In this document: in pieces, positions 22,570 to 32,410 of the stretch
Layout of the letters: each line of letters begins with the position of its first letter
Position numbering within the stretch: position 1 is the first letter of the stretch
From: Sabellastarte sp. h YS-2021
Taxonomy: Eukaryota; Annelida; Polychaeta; Sabellida; Sabellidae
Reading direction: 5' to 3'
DNA: 64,000 bases
NCBI GenBank assembly: GCA_964017235.1
Contig: OZ024934.1
Span: forward strand, 91,292,706-91,356,705
Program-made: the position numbers and the translations under genes
The notes under the pieces: generated by a model
The model's input: the letters and a program-made list of their open reading frames with translations, nothing else
Databases searched by the model: none
What the model was told of the DNA's origin: nothing

Positions 22570-23600
22570 CAAATACAGTCTTGAAGGAGGGCTACAACCT
22601 ACACTTCACAAAATGACCCAAAACTCACAAGGTCATCTCTGATCATCAGTAGATATACAAATCCCCTGAAGAACAGCTACTTGAAGGAGGCTTTGCATTC
22701 CCTGATAGAAAAGCAGGCAGTCAAAAAGGTCATGGTTCAGTCTTCTCTGGCCCAAGTTGTTTATGGTTCCAAAACCAAACAAGTTGAGGCCCATCTTGGA
22801 TGTGAGCACCTTGAATATGTATCTTACAGCAGAAACCTTCAAGATGGAGAACCCAGAGACTTTTAGACTCCTTTCAGCAAAGAGAGTGAGTCATCTCCCT
22901 TGATATCAGTGATGCTTAGATCCCAATAAGTCCAAGATCAGGGAAATAATTGAGGTTTCATCTGAACGGCAAGAACTATCAGTTCACAGCCCTTCTTTTT
23001 GGGCTAGTGACAGCTCCACTGGAGTTTACAAACGTCATAAACAAAGTGAAGCTGATGCCTCAAGCCAGGGATATAAAAATCCACCAGTACCTAGCCGACT
23101 AGTTGCTCAGAGCACTGTATCAGGATACTTGCGTACAACATACCCAGAACCTTTTGGCCCTGCGCTAAGAGTTTGGCTGGGCAGTGAACTTGAACAAGTT
23201 GGAACTGATTCCCCAAGCAAGTGTTCAACTTTGTAGCATGTTTCAACCTCTCAAGGTTTAGTGAAATCCACTTAGGAGAGGTGGCAAGCCCTGACTCACA
23301 AGATAAAGACCCTTATAGACCAGGAGGCCTGCTCAGGCAGTTCATGTCCCTTATAGGTCTTTTGACAGCCACAGGAAAACAGGTCATATCAGGCCATCTT
23401 CACATGAAGCCCATTCATTTGTACCTGAAGAAACATTGACATGTTCCAGAGTCATTAGAGATCATTCCTCTGCCCAGATCTCCTCATGCTCATATGAGTT
23501 GGTGGCTAGACTAAGACAATGTACTTCGTGGCCAACCTCTGCACCCCCTTCAGCAGCTGTTTACAGATGAATGAAACTGGGGAGCTCAAACTTGATAAAT
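22570..23600 (+). pseudogene. DIRS reverse transcriptase, broken
   Basis: Fragments in order match the intact RT ORFs: GYNLHFTK near 22590 (intact: REGYILPF), 'cctgatagaaaagcaggc' (QALI region), the METPET-like stretch near 22845, FFLG (PFGL box) near 23000, 'caccagtacctagccgact' (HQYLDD region) near 23080, and RQFMSLIGLLTATGKQVI (23335-23390) with HMKPIHLYLKKH. Stops occur throughout. It ends at a remnant of the first RNase H motif. Confidence 0.8.
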
Positions 23601-24057
23601 TTAATTTTTATTGGGAACATATTTTGGGATGTAGATTAACAATGAACCAGGAAATCCCTTCACAACCTGTTGGTTAGATAAAGTCCAGTGGTACGTAAGA
23701 CAATATACCATCTTCCGTGGCTGTCTAATGTTTAGGAATGGTTCTGGAGAACCCATCGTATATCTTTGTATGGGTTGTTAGTTTATTTTATTGTGCTCTG
23801 AAATTGATTCTCTAATATACAGAAGTAATCAACATTGAAATGTGGTATGTGAAATTATGATGTAAATGTGTTTATGACATTGTGAAGTTGTAATGACAGT
23901 TAAGCCTGTTTTAAATACATTTTTTTTTTTTTTTTGTACATTGACTGAAAAGTTGAAGTCCAAGATGTGTTCTGTTTGACAAAGAATTTGAATAGATTTT
24001 AAAGCCACAGTACAAAGTATAAATAAAATGTTTGTGACCTCACATTGTTTTTTCATC
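23601..24057. other. No gene seen
   Basis: AT-rich sequence with a poly-T run near 23920. Confidence 0.5.
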
Positions 24058-24355
24058 TTAACCCCTTAAAGACCTTATCTGTCGACTAGCAGTCGACAGC
24101 AATGTAAATTCTACAGTACCATGTCTGTCGGCTAGCAGTCGACACCCCTATATGATATTCTAGCTTTCCTACAGTACTATGGAATTAAACATCTTGGTAT
24201 ACTGAAATACGTTAAAGTATTATGTATAAGGATGTTATGGATCACAAAAAACACTTGTGGAGTGTGTATTAGCAACTTAAACTGTTGTAAACTAGTCATC
24301 CCAGATTTTTCTTCAGCATAGTAGAATATCGCTTCATTGGTGGCGAAGGGGTTAA
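24058..24355. mobile_element. piggyBac-type MITE (TTAA target)
   Basis: TTAA duplications are at 24058-24061 and 24352-24355. The ends are CCCCTT... and ...AAGGGG, inverted and C-first as in piggyBac-related elements. Near the left end, two near-copies of the self-complementary word 'tgtcgactagcagtcgaca' occur about 50 bp apart, the second with one change. No coding capacity. Confidence 0.8.
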
Positions 24356-25002
24356 ATCATATCCTTAACTTTCTAAGTGTCAATTGTTTCTGGTGTCCTA
24401 ATATTTGGTTTACTTACGGGAGTTTGACTGTAATTAATACAACTTTTACAACCAAAAATAGTTTAATAGTTGCTTCTCAGTATCTGAACATGAATACAAT
24501 TGTATCAAAGGCTGTTTTATCTTTGTATTCTCCATGTGTCTGCTATCATGATGTGTAGATTTGACTGGATTCTGTATTAAACGGGAAAGTAGTCATTCTG
24601 GAACAAAAAAGTCCATTAAAGTCCAATTTTATCTACAAGAATCAACAAACCTAATTGGCTGCTGAGGTATTGCATACCGTCTATAAAACCGTGAAATTGT
24701 TTCTCAACCCCTTCTTTTCACAGCAATGTTACAGCTGTAAAATGTACATTAGTGTTGTTGCATTTACCATGTATATGGAAAGTTTTTAAAGTTTGAATCA
24801 TATTTGACAAAAAGATTAAGTGATTTGGAATACTCTTTGACATCTCAACTTTATTATGTAGCTATTGTACATCTTACAAAGTATTTTTACAGCTTTAACC
24901 TGTGAATCATTTTGCACACATATCCAGTGTATGTTTGTGACCTTGACCTCATTTGGCAATTCTCAAAAGGATTAAAACTAAATTGCTGGACATTAATTTG
25001 AA
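24356..25002. other. No gene seen
   Basis: AT-rich intergenic sequence without recognisable features. Confidence 0.5.
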
Positions 25003-25290
25003 ATTTTAATTACTTAAATGTAGCTTTTATAAGCCACAAGCTTACCATATGGAACTGAATGCTATCTCGGGAGGCCGCAGGCATCCGGCCAACATCCAAG
25101 TTAAAATAGACGTCTAGTATTGACCAAATCCTCCTGTGCTGAGTGTACAATAACAGTATAACCCTGCGCTTCATCGGGACTAGCAAGCATTTAAAACAAG
25201 CTTACTTTATTTCACTGTTTTCTCAGGATATACGTATTGTTGGATATTATTATTCAGCCATTTGTTTTATTTTATATCATAGCGTGTTGT
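25003..25290. mobile_element. Solo end fragment of the first DIRS family
   Basis: It starts 'ttgaaattttaattactt', 'aaatgtagcttttataagc', 'cacaagcttacc', 'actgaatgct' and continues 'ggccaacatccaag'. This is the reverse complement of the right end of the remnant at 5018-5142. The last 60 bp ('ctgttttctcagg', 'tacgtattgttggat') is shared with the copy at 62200-62270 in the p53 gene. No ORF is attached. Confidence 0.7.
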
Positions 25291-26225
25291 ATGTAACTGT
25301 GAGGTGGTTTTGTTATTAAAGGCCACAGCTATTTACTTTATTGTCTGTAATCTAGACTGCATTATGTACAGATAATCACTAACATCCATGTACCCCACCT
25401 GAAATTTGAGGTGAAGTCACTTTTTCGCATTTATATGTCATATATAAAGAGATGACTAGTTTTAGTGAAGAAAGATTGCGAACACTGTTATGTCAGCATT
25501 CTTTACTTAGCAACCACACATCAGCATGAAACTACCAGCTTTCCCCATAGAGGCAACAGCCAAGATTCAAAATGTGGATTCTGAACATCAAAAGTCTTTC
25601 ACATTTAATCTTTCAATAAGTTTATTCTTCACTGATATCATAAATAGAAGACAATGTATTTGTAACATTCTATCACTTGATACAACTTTACTTTGTACTT
25701 AATTGTGGGTGAAAGATCATTTGATACAGTTAATTATATACTAAATATTGCCTAAAGTTAGTTATTTTATATAAAGAGATAAATTAATTACTATTTAACA
25801 AGAATTTAATTAGTTTCTTACAGTAACAACAATCTATGACTTAAGTTAGAAACACTGTTAGAAAATAAATAGGAATGGTTCATACAACTGCATCTGAACA
25901 ACTAAATTAAATTCTATTTGGAATTCATATTTTACATTTTGGCAAATTAGGTAATATTTTTTCTGACATGAAATATACTTACACCACAAGAACTCTGCAT
26001 TTAAAAAATTTGAATAATGTCACTACAGAGTGGGCTTTTCTTTGCAATGCATTCACACAAATTCTGAGATAAAAAATTTTCTTTCATTTTAGAAATCAAT
26101 ACAAAACAATACTTGGATACCAATGTCTCTTGTGAATAATTGTCACACATTTAAACCATTAAAACCATAAATAAGAAGCATATACTTCAACTTCTCTTGA
26201 AACAGTCAATTTTTATATTGAAATA
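25291..26225. other. No gene seen
   Basis: AT-rich. A short piece near 25528 ('gaaactaccagctttcccc') resembles the SINE C body seen at 61900. Confidence 0.5.
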
Positions 26226-26710
26226 ACTCCTCTCATGGCATTGTGGTTTTTAGTTTTTGTCTAAAGTCACGGCATCTCAAATTCAATAGGGGACCCCACA
26301 GAATACCATGACCTCATGAATACTAATGAGCTGTCCATGAATTTTGACCTTCAATAAAACTATTGTTAAGAAATCCCATGGAATGGTCAAATATTTTCTA
26401 CGGGTGCACAAATATTCATTAATTGTATAGCCCATCCTCAAAAATGAAGTATTTGATCTTGCAGCAGAAAATGTTGGGAAACCCCCAAAGAATTCTGTGA
26501 CCTAATAAAATTAATGAGTTCTCCGCGAATTTTGATCTTCATGTAAGATATTAGGAGATCCCATGGAATCGTCAAATATTTTCTAAACATAAACAATTGT
26601 CAAGCAAATATACCACTAATCAATAAACTGAGTTGTCATGACTTTGATTTTAATGCGATGCCGTGACTTTTGACGAAAACTTAAACCACGATGTTGTGAC
26701 AGGAGTCTCG
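26226..26710. mobile_element. MITE with about 50-bp imperfect inverted ends
   Basis: The left end 'ctcctctcatggcattgtgg' ... 'aaagtcacggcatc' pairs with the right end, whose reverse complement reads 'ctcctgtcacaacatcgtgg' ... 'aaagtcacggcatc'. Inside is a direct duplication of about 190 bp, seen from 'atcccatggaatggtcaaat' (about 26373) and 'atcccatggaatcgtcaaat' (about 26557). No coding capacity. Confidence 0.75.
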
Positions 26711-27009
26711 TGGTTTTTATACACATAACAAAAATAAGAAAATTTTAAAAACCAACTTCCATGTCTTCTCAATTCTCTACTCGTTTCATTAGTCTTAAAA
26801 TAAATTAAAATGTAATTCACATCTTACACAACAAACATTATACGTTTATTTTTTCATTCAGTAGAAGATTCTAATACATTATGTACATACTATATAATAA
26901 TGACGTACTTCTGTATACATATTTATGAAAAACTATGTACAAATATGATACATCAGTTAAAAAATTCACTGTACAGTCGGGTCTATGAAAATACTTGTAC
27001 TTTGTAAAA

Positions 27010-27330
27010 TACAGCAGAACCTCTATTATCCAACCCTGTTTGGGAGTAATGATTGGGTCAGATTACAGAATGGTCATTTTACAGAAAGGCTAAAATAACA
27101 GGTTTAAATGGAGTTGAGAGAGTGGGTTTGAGACTGGATAATTGAAAGTTCAGATAATGGAAGGTCAGATGATATAGGTTCCACATAGAGTAACATGCAT
27201 GCACATTGTTGGTTTTCACTGCATTAATAAGTAACTACCAACTTTTTCCCACAGAGTCAGGTCTGGAGTTTGAACTGCTGACCTCAGGTGGGAGGCCAGT
27301 GTGCTAACCACTACACCAACTAGCCCTCTA
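27010..27330 (-). mobile_element. Pogo/Tigger-like end and SINE C fragment
   Basis: At about 27012 'cagcagaacctctattatcc' looks like a pogo/Tigger-type inverted end. At about 27240-27325 a reverse-strand tRNA-like head is seen: 'gtttgaactgctgacctcag' (B box complement), 'gtgggaggccagtgtgctaa' and 'ccactacacca'. It is related to the SINEs at 61768 and 63655. Confidence 0.5.
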
Positions 27331-27889
27331 GTATGAGCTCTTCTTTTGGCAGAAATATAAAACCATTTTGGGACGAGTTCAAAATGAGGCTGTAACTACG
27401 GAGAAAGTATCAGTAATGTAGCTATCCAACTATGTAGCACTTTATTAATACCAAATTTTATATGTTTTATTGCCAAATAGTGAAGCCCTTACTATCTGAA
27501 TATATATCTATGTTTGGACAATAGAAGGTAGCTAAGAGAGGTCAGGTAATTCAGTAAATTCAAGTCACGTGTGACTCTGAGAAGGAAGGAAAAAGAGGTC
27601 TTAACATCTAACACTTAAGAGTTGGGACGGTAGCACATTTTCCTTTTTTTGTATCCACCAATGAAAAACCACTCAAATTCCAGGATAAAACACTGGATTT
27701 TAGTGATGTCCCAACTGAATTAGCCTGTCATAGGAAGTAAAGTTAATGACATCTTCAAAATTGCAAATAAAACCTTAAAATATGCAAAAATTTATTTTGT
27801 GACAATTGACATGCCAGTCATGATATTTTGTTTTGGAATTTCAGTAAAGTAGTCTTTATTCCGTGACACCGATAATACCGTCTTGTCCC

Positions 27890-28265
27890 TACTAAGTAGT
27901 GCTGAAAGAGAAGACAAAAATCGTGGTCGAATATCCGCATTCCAGAATTCGGAAATTTTCGAATATTCGTTTGGTGTGTTTTAGCTCTGTCCATTTATTT
28001 TGCCGAAATACCCAAATGCGGTTGTTGGTACAACCGCATGAAAAATGTCATAAAAACATAAATAAACGAGGTATATTTCTCTAAATTTTAATGATTTATT
28101 ATGTTATTTGACAAAAATCATAGTTAGTTGTGCTATATTGCGTTTTGATGCCTCATTTCTGTACATATACCGAATATTTGTTTGCTCATGATCAAAGTCG
28201 AATGCGGAAAGTGCAGACCGGAGAACGAATAATGCGAATATCCCTTTCAGCTCTACTACTAAGAT
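27890..28265. mobile_element. Probable MITE with inverted ends
   Basis: The left 'ctaagtagtgctgaaagag' and 'gtcgaatatccgcatt' pair with the right 'aatgcgaatatccctttcag' and 'ctctactactaag'. The middle also contains the inverted words 'aaatgcggttg' and 'caaccgcat'. The ends are imperfect, so the exact borders are uncertain. Confidence 0.6.
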
Positions 28266-28467
28266 TTGCATAAGAGAAGGTTGAATGATGGGGTTTCTGC
28301 TGTACAACAATGAGGGCTCTACAAAGTACACACATCTTTCAATAAGAAAATCTGAGACAGCTTAATACATTTCTTAAGTAAAACTTAAAATACAATACAT
28401 CTTTATTACATGCAGACCTTGAATATTGCAAATTTAATAAGTAAATTAAATTTTTATAAGTTAATAC

Positions 28468-28641
28468 CCTATCCAATGGACAATTGCTTTACCGGTCGGC
28501 GCGACCGGTCCCGCCAAACGACAGAAAAAGTCATTCTGTATAAAATACCGGCAGGACCGGTCACAGAGTGTACATTCGCCAGGTGTCGCCTCGTGCATAC
28601 TTCCTGTCTAGACAGAATGACGTCACGGCGTCTTTTTCGTT
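28468..28641. repeat. Left inverted terminal repeat, DIRS copy 1
   Basis: 174 bp from 'cctatccaatggacaattgc' to 'ggcgtctttttcgtt', matched without visible mismatch by the reverse complement of 34549-34722. It contains the near-palindrome 'accggtcggcgcgaccggt'. Confidence 0.9.
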
Positions 28642-28701
28642 GTCTAAACCTATTAGACCCCTAGTAAGCTGATAGCGGGGCCGGTTGGGAGGGCCTTGTC
28701 T

Positions 28702-28795
28702 GTCCATTGGATAGGGTATTAACTTAAAAATTTAATTTACTTATTAAATTTGCAATTTTATTGCGTTAATACATCCTATCCAATGGACAATTGCT
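28702..28795. repeat. Internal complementary region, DIRS copy 1
   Basis: The first half is complementary to the outer left end (28425-28484; 'gtccattggatagggtatta') and the second half is complementary to the outer right end (34701-34741; 'tgcgttaatacatcctatcc'). The point where they meet, around 28756-28761 within 'tgcaattttattgcg', is the predicted junction of a circular DNA intermediate. This arrangement is a DIRS hallmark. Confidence 0.85.
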
Positions 28796-29161
28796 GAATA
28801 ACTACCGCTTGGTTGGCGGGTAAGTTACTAGGAAAACTTGAGTGAACTCAGAACTAACAACGTTGAGGCCTGGGTAGTCCTGATTCAGGTAACCCACACG
28901 ACCTAAGTCGGTATCCAGAACGCCGGTTATCCGGCTGGGTTAACCGACACTGCTCCCCCCCCTCTTGTTTAAGCATTACTGCTCTGAGTGAAGGGAAGAG
29001 AGGGATGAGTTCAAACCCAAGAATAAACCTCCCAAAGGAAGCATGTCACAGTTTTTTTTGTTTTTTTTTTTGTGATTTATACTTATCTAAGTATGAGTAT
29101 ATACAATATGTACATATTTAGAATTTATATATATATATATATCTCCTCATTATTGGCCTTG

Positions 29162-32100
29162 TTAGTGGATCTGCTGAGCAGCCACAACCGGCCCTAAATG
29201 GAAAAGCTCTGAGTCAGCCCAAGCCACATCCTTCAGATAGAATTGTGTGAAGGTATTGTGAGATTTCCAGTGGCAAGCTGACAAAATTTGGTCCAAAGAG
29301 GTTCCAGATTGGAAGGCTTTGGAAGCAGCAAAAGTCCTCACATCATGGGCCTTAACCTGATGTAGAGTGAGGGCTTGCTGGTCAGAGAGCTCATAACATA
29401 GGATCACAGTCTGTTTGATCCATGAGGAGATGGTGGCAGGTGAGATATCTTTGTCAAAACCTTTCTTGAAGGAGACAAAGACTAGTTCTTTGTTTTGCCT
29501 GAGATCTGAGGTCTTGTCCAAATAGTAACGCAAGGCTCTAACTGGACATAGTGATCTGTCACCCTTGAGTGATCTATCCAGAGTAGGGGCCAGGGCTGGG
29601 ACAACTACCGGGGCCACACTCTCTGGACCCTCCTTGGCCAGCTGATTCTTAGACAGAAAGCTGGGTGAGGGGTACAAGGACACCTTAGACCAGTCTGACT
29701 GGTGTCTGATGTTCCTGTGAAGCCAGGCATGGATCTCACTCCTGCGTTTACCCGAACCTAGGGCCATCAGAAAAACAGTCTTGAAGGTCAAGTGTTTTAG
29801 GGAGGCCTCCTTAAGGGGTTCAAATGGTGCCTTTGTCAGCTGGTGTAAGACCAGGGACAGGTTCCAGGAGGGTATACCCCTCCTACCCTTGGGTCTGTCT
29901 CTATGGAAACTATCCAGGAGACGGGTGAGATTTTCATCCTTGCTGACATTTACTGGTACATTACCCAATTTGTCAGCAATGGCTGATCTATAACCATCTA
30001 TTGTGCCTGGTTGTAATTTCCTTTCCTGAAACAAGTACAGTAAGAAATCCGCTATAGCCTTTAGAGGTGGTGCTCTGAAGTCCACCTGATTACTAATGCA
30101 CCACTTTGTAAAAATGGACCACTTTGCCTCATAGACAGATCTGGTTGATCCTCTTTGAGGAGCCTCAATTCGTGCTGCCACTGCCTCAGAGAACCCCTGT
30201 TCCTTGATTGCTGAGGCTCTAGGAGCCAGGCATGCAGGTTCAGATTCGACAGGTTCCTGTGAAGGACCTGGTTGAATGGCTGAGACACTAGGTTTGGTAT
30301 GCTGGGCAGACACAGTGGGATCTGGCTTGACATGGTTACCAGGTCCCAAAACCAGGGCATGTTGGGCCACCCTGGAGCAATCAGAATTATTTTGTTGCAG
30401 GGGTAGTCCTGGAGCTTCTCCACCACTTTGCCCAAGATGGCTGCTGGTGGGAAGGCGTAAGGGTCTAGTTCCTCCCAAGATAGACTGAGAGCATCCACTG
30501 CCCAAGCTTTGGGGTCTGGTACTGGGGAGACGAAGTGTGGCAGTTTGTTGTTGAACCTGGTGGCAAATAGGTCCACTTGGGGTCTGTGCCACCGGTCGCA
30601 TATTGCCTTGAATATCTCTGGGTTGAGGGACCATTCTGTTTGAATGGTCTGACCCAGCCTGGATAACTTGTCGGCTATTACATTTAGACGGCCGGGAATA
30701 TGTCGGGCTTTGAGTATTACTTGATGTCTGGTACACCATGTTAGTATCCTCCACAAGAGGGCACACAGTGGGCCCGACCTCATTCCCCCTTCCTTGTTTA
30801 TATATGCTACCACCGTGGTGTTGTCGGTAGCTATGAGAACCACTCTGTTTGCACAGAGGGTTTGAAATTCTTTTAAGGCCAGAAGGACTGCTTTTAACTC
30901 TAGGTAGTTTATGTGCAGCTTGCTCTCTGGTAGTGACCAACGTCCCCTTGCCATAAGTTCGTTTAAGTGAGCGCCCCACCCTTCTTTTGATGCGTCTGTA
31001 AAGATTTGCAGAGCATGTGCTAGAGGGTGTAGGGTTTGACCTTTGATAACATTGTCTTCCTCCAGCCACCATTTCAGATGTGGGTGAAGTGACCTTGGAA
31101 TGGGAATGGTCTTGTCCAATGTTTCCGGTATCCTCCAATTGTTCTTGAGGTGCCACTGTATAGGCCTCATGTGTAATCTGCCCATATGAACCTGTTTTTC
31201 TGTGGCAGTGAGTAGCCCGATCAGTGACATAAAGTTTCGGACCGGGCACACTGGAGAAGCTAATATCTCCCGTATCTTGACCTGTAGACCCTGCCAACGT
31301 TCTTGGGTGGGTCTGACCCTGCCTTGTTTCAGGTCGAACTGGTAGCCTACGAAATTGAAAATTTGTTTCGGTTCCAGCTCTGATTTTTCTTGATTCACTA
31401 ACCATCCCAGGTCCTTGCAAAGTGTCACTAGGCTCTGTGTCTGTTGACGACAAACCTGGAGGGACCTGGCCCTGACCAACCAGTCGTCTAGGTACTGGTG
31501 GATCCTTATACCCTGTCTCATGGCTAGCCACTTGACCTCTTTGGCTATCACTGTGAACTCCAAAGGAGCTGTGGACAGACCAAATGGAAGTGCTTTGAAT
31601 TGATAAGTCTTGCCTTGGATGTGAAAACGCATGTACTTCCGGGACTGACTGTTTATGGGTACATGGAAGTACGCGTCTTTGAAGTCTATGGAGGTCACCC
31701 ACTCTCCTGTCTGGAGAGAGGTCCGTATGGTCTCTGGGGTCTCCATCTTGAAGGTTTGGGTTTTTAGAAATTTGTTTAATTTGCTCAGATCCAAGATGGG
31801 GCGCCACCGGTTGTTGGGTTTTGGTACAAGGAACAACCGGTTGTAAAACCCCAGGGATTGCGGATTTTGTACTAGTTCTACAGCATTCTTGTTTAGGAGC
31901 TGATGCAATGCCTCCAACAGGTAGCTGTTCCTGTGGGGATCTACATAACAGCTTGTTATTGTCGGTTCTCTTGTCAGATAAGGTCTGGACCGGAAGGGTA
32001 GGATATAGCCCTCTCTGAGGACTGAAACCACTTTGGGGTTGACGCCTAGGGCTGCCCATTTTTCCCAAAACTTGTGCAATCTTGACCCTACAGGAGGATG

Positions 32101-32410
32101 TGGTACAACAAGTGGGACATTTGTGACATTTTGTACAGAACTCAAGTGATTTACACAGGAAACACCTTTCACAGATTTTATTAAACTTTGACGTTCGGGA
32201 ATTATGCCTTTCTTTTGCGGCAACCCTCCTGCAAAAGGTACATGAGAAGCAACATGATAAGACACAGGTAAATGAGTTCTTGTCTTTGAACAACAGTCCT
32301 TTCCGGTCACTTTTAACTTTCGATCTCTCATTACACTTGACACAGAAGCCCCTGTCTGACCGGCTTGACAAGGAATTAAAAACCCGGTCACAGGCTGAAC
32401 ACAGTAACTG
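29162..32410 (-). CDS. DIRS Cys-rich plus tyrosine recombinase frame, copy 1
   Basis: Frame continuous with gag after its UGA. Residues soon after the stop form a cysteine-rich module (CVKC, CCFSCTFC, CERCFLCKS, CTKCHKCPTCC) conserved in copy 2. A long Ser/Pro/Arg/Gln-rich stretch antiphase to the RT gene follows; it is open but may not be functional protein. The last ~357 residues (about 30235-29162) are the YR: SAM-like core-binding part (TRSVYEAKWSIFTKWC), first catalytic Arg in GSGKRRSEIHAW, the HDVR box in QVKAHDVRTFAASKAF, ACHWKSHNTFTQFYL with the nucleophile Tyr, and the end GPVVAAQQIH. YR would integrate the circular DNA intermediate. Confidence 0.8.
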   Translation of the reverse strand, partial: QLLCSACDRVFNSLSSRSDRGFCVKCNERSKVKSDRKGLLFKDKNSFTCVLSCCFSCTFCRRVAAKERHNSRTSKFNKICERCFLCKSLEFCTKCHKCPTCCTTSSCRVKIAQVLGKMGSPRRQPQSGFSPQRGLYPTLPVQTLSDKRTDNNKLLCRSPQEQLPVGGIASAPKQECCRTSTKSAIPGVLQPVVPCTKTQQPVAPHLGSEQIKQISKNPNLQDGDPRDHTDLSPDRRVGDLHRLQRRVLPCTHKQSVPEVHAFSHPRQDLSIQSTSIWSVHSSFGVHSDSQRGQVASHETGYKDPPVPRRLVGQGQVPPGLSSTDTEPSDTLQGPGMVSESRKIRAGTETNFQFRRLPVRPETRQGQTHPRTLAGSTGQDTGDISFSSVPGPKLYVTDRATHCHRKTGSYGQITHEAYTVAPQEQLEDTGNIGQDHSHSKVTSPTSEMVAGGRQCYQRSNPTPSSTCSANLYRRIKRRVGRSLKRTYGKGTLVTTREQAAHKLPRVKSSPSGLKRISNPLCKQSGSHSYRQHHGGSIYKQGRGNEVGPTVCPLVEDTNMVYQTSSNTQSPTYSRPSKCNSRQVIQAGSDHSNRMVPQPRDIQGNMRPVAQTPSGPICHQVQQQTATLRLPSTRPQSLGSGCSQSILGGTRPLRLPTSSHLGQSGGEAPGLPLQQNNSDCSRVAQHALVLGPGNHVKPDPTVSAQHTKPSVSAIQPGPSQEPVESEPACLAPRASAIKEQGFSEAVAARIEAPQRGSTRSVYEAKWSIFTKWCISNQVDFRAPPLKAIADFLLYLFQERKLQPGTIDGYRSAIADKLGNVPVNVSKDENLTRLLDSFHRDRPKGRRGIPSWNLSLVLHQLTKAPFEPLKEASLKHLTFKTVFLMALGSGKRRSEIHAWLHRNIRHQSDWSKVSLYPSPSFLSKNQLAKEGPESVAPVVVPALAPTLDRSLKGDRSLCPVRALRYYLDKTSDLRQNKELVFVSFKKGFDKDISPATISSWIKQTVILCYELSDQQALTLHQVKAHDVRTFAASKAFQSGTSLDQILSACHWKSHNTFTQFYLKDVAWADSELFHLGPVVAAQQIH

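Larger units (their letters stand above)
19660..23600 (+). mobile_element. Degenerate DIRS-type retrotransposon (ITR, leader, gag, partial RT)
   Basis: In order: a decayed left inverted terminal repeat (19690-19842), a leader with two 5S-like segments (19939-20416), a broken gag (20417-22200), an inserted SINE (22293-22560), and a broken RT that stops at the first RNase H motif (LFTDE at about 23560). YR and the right terminal repeat are missing. It is clearly older than the two intact copies. Confidence 0.8.
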
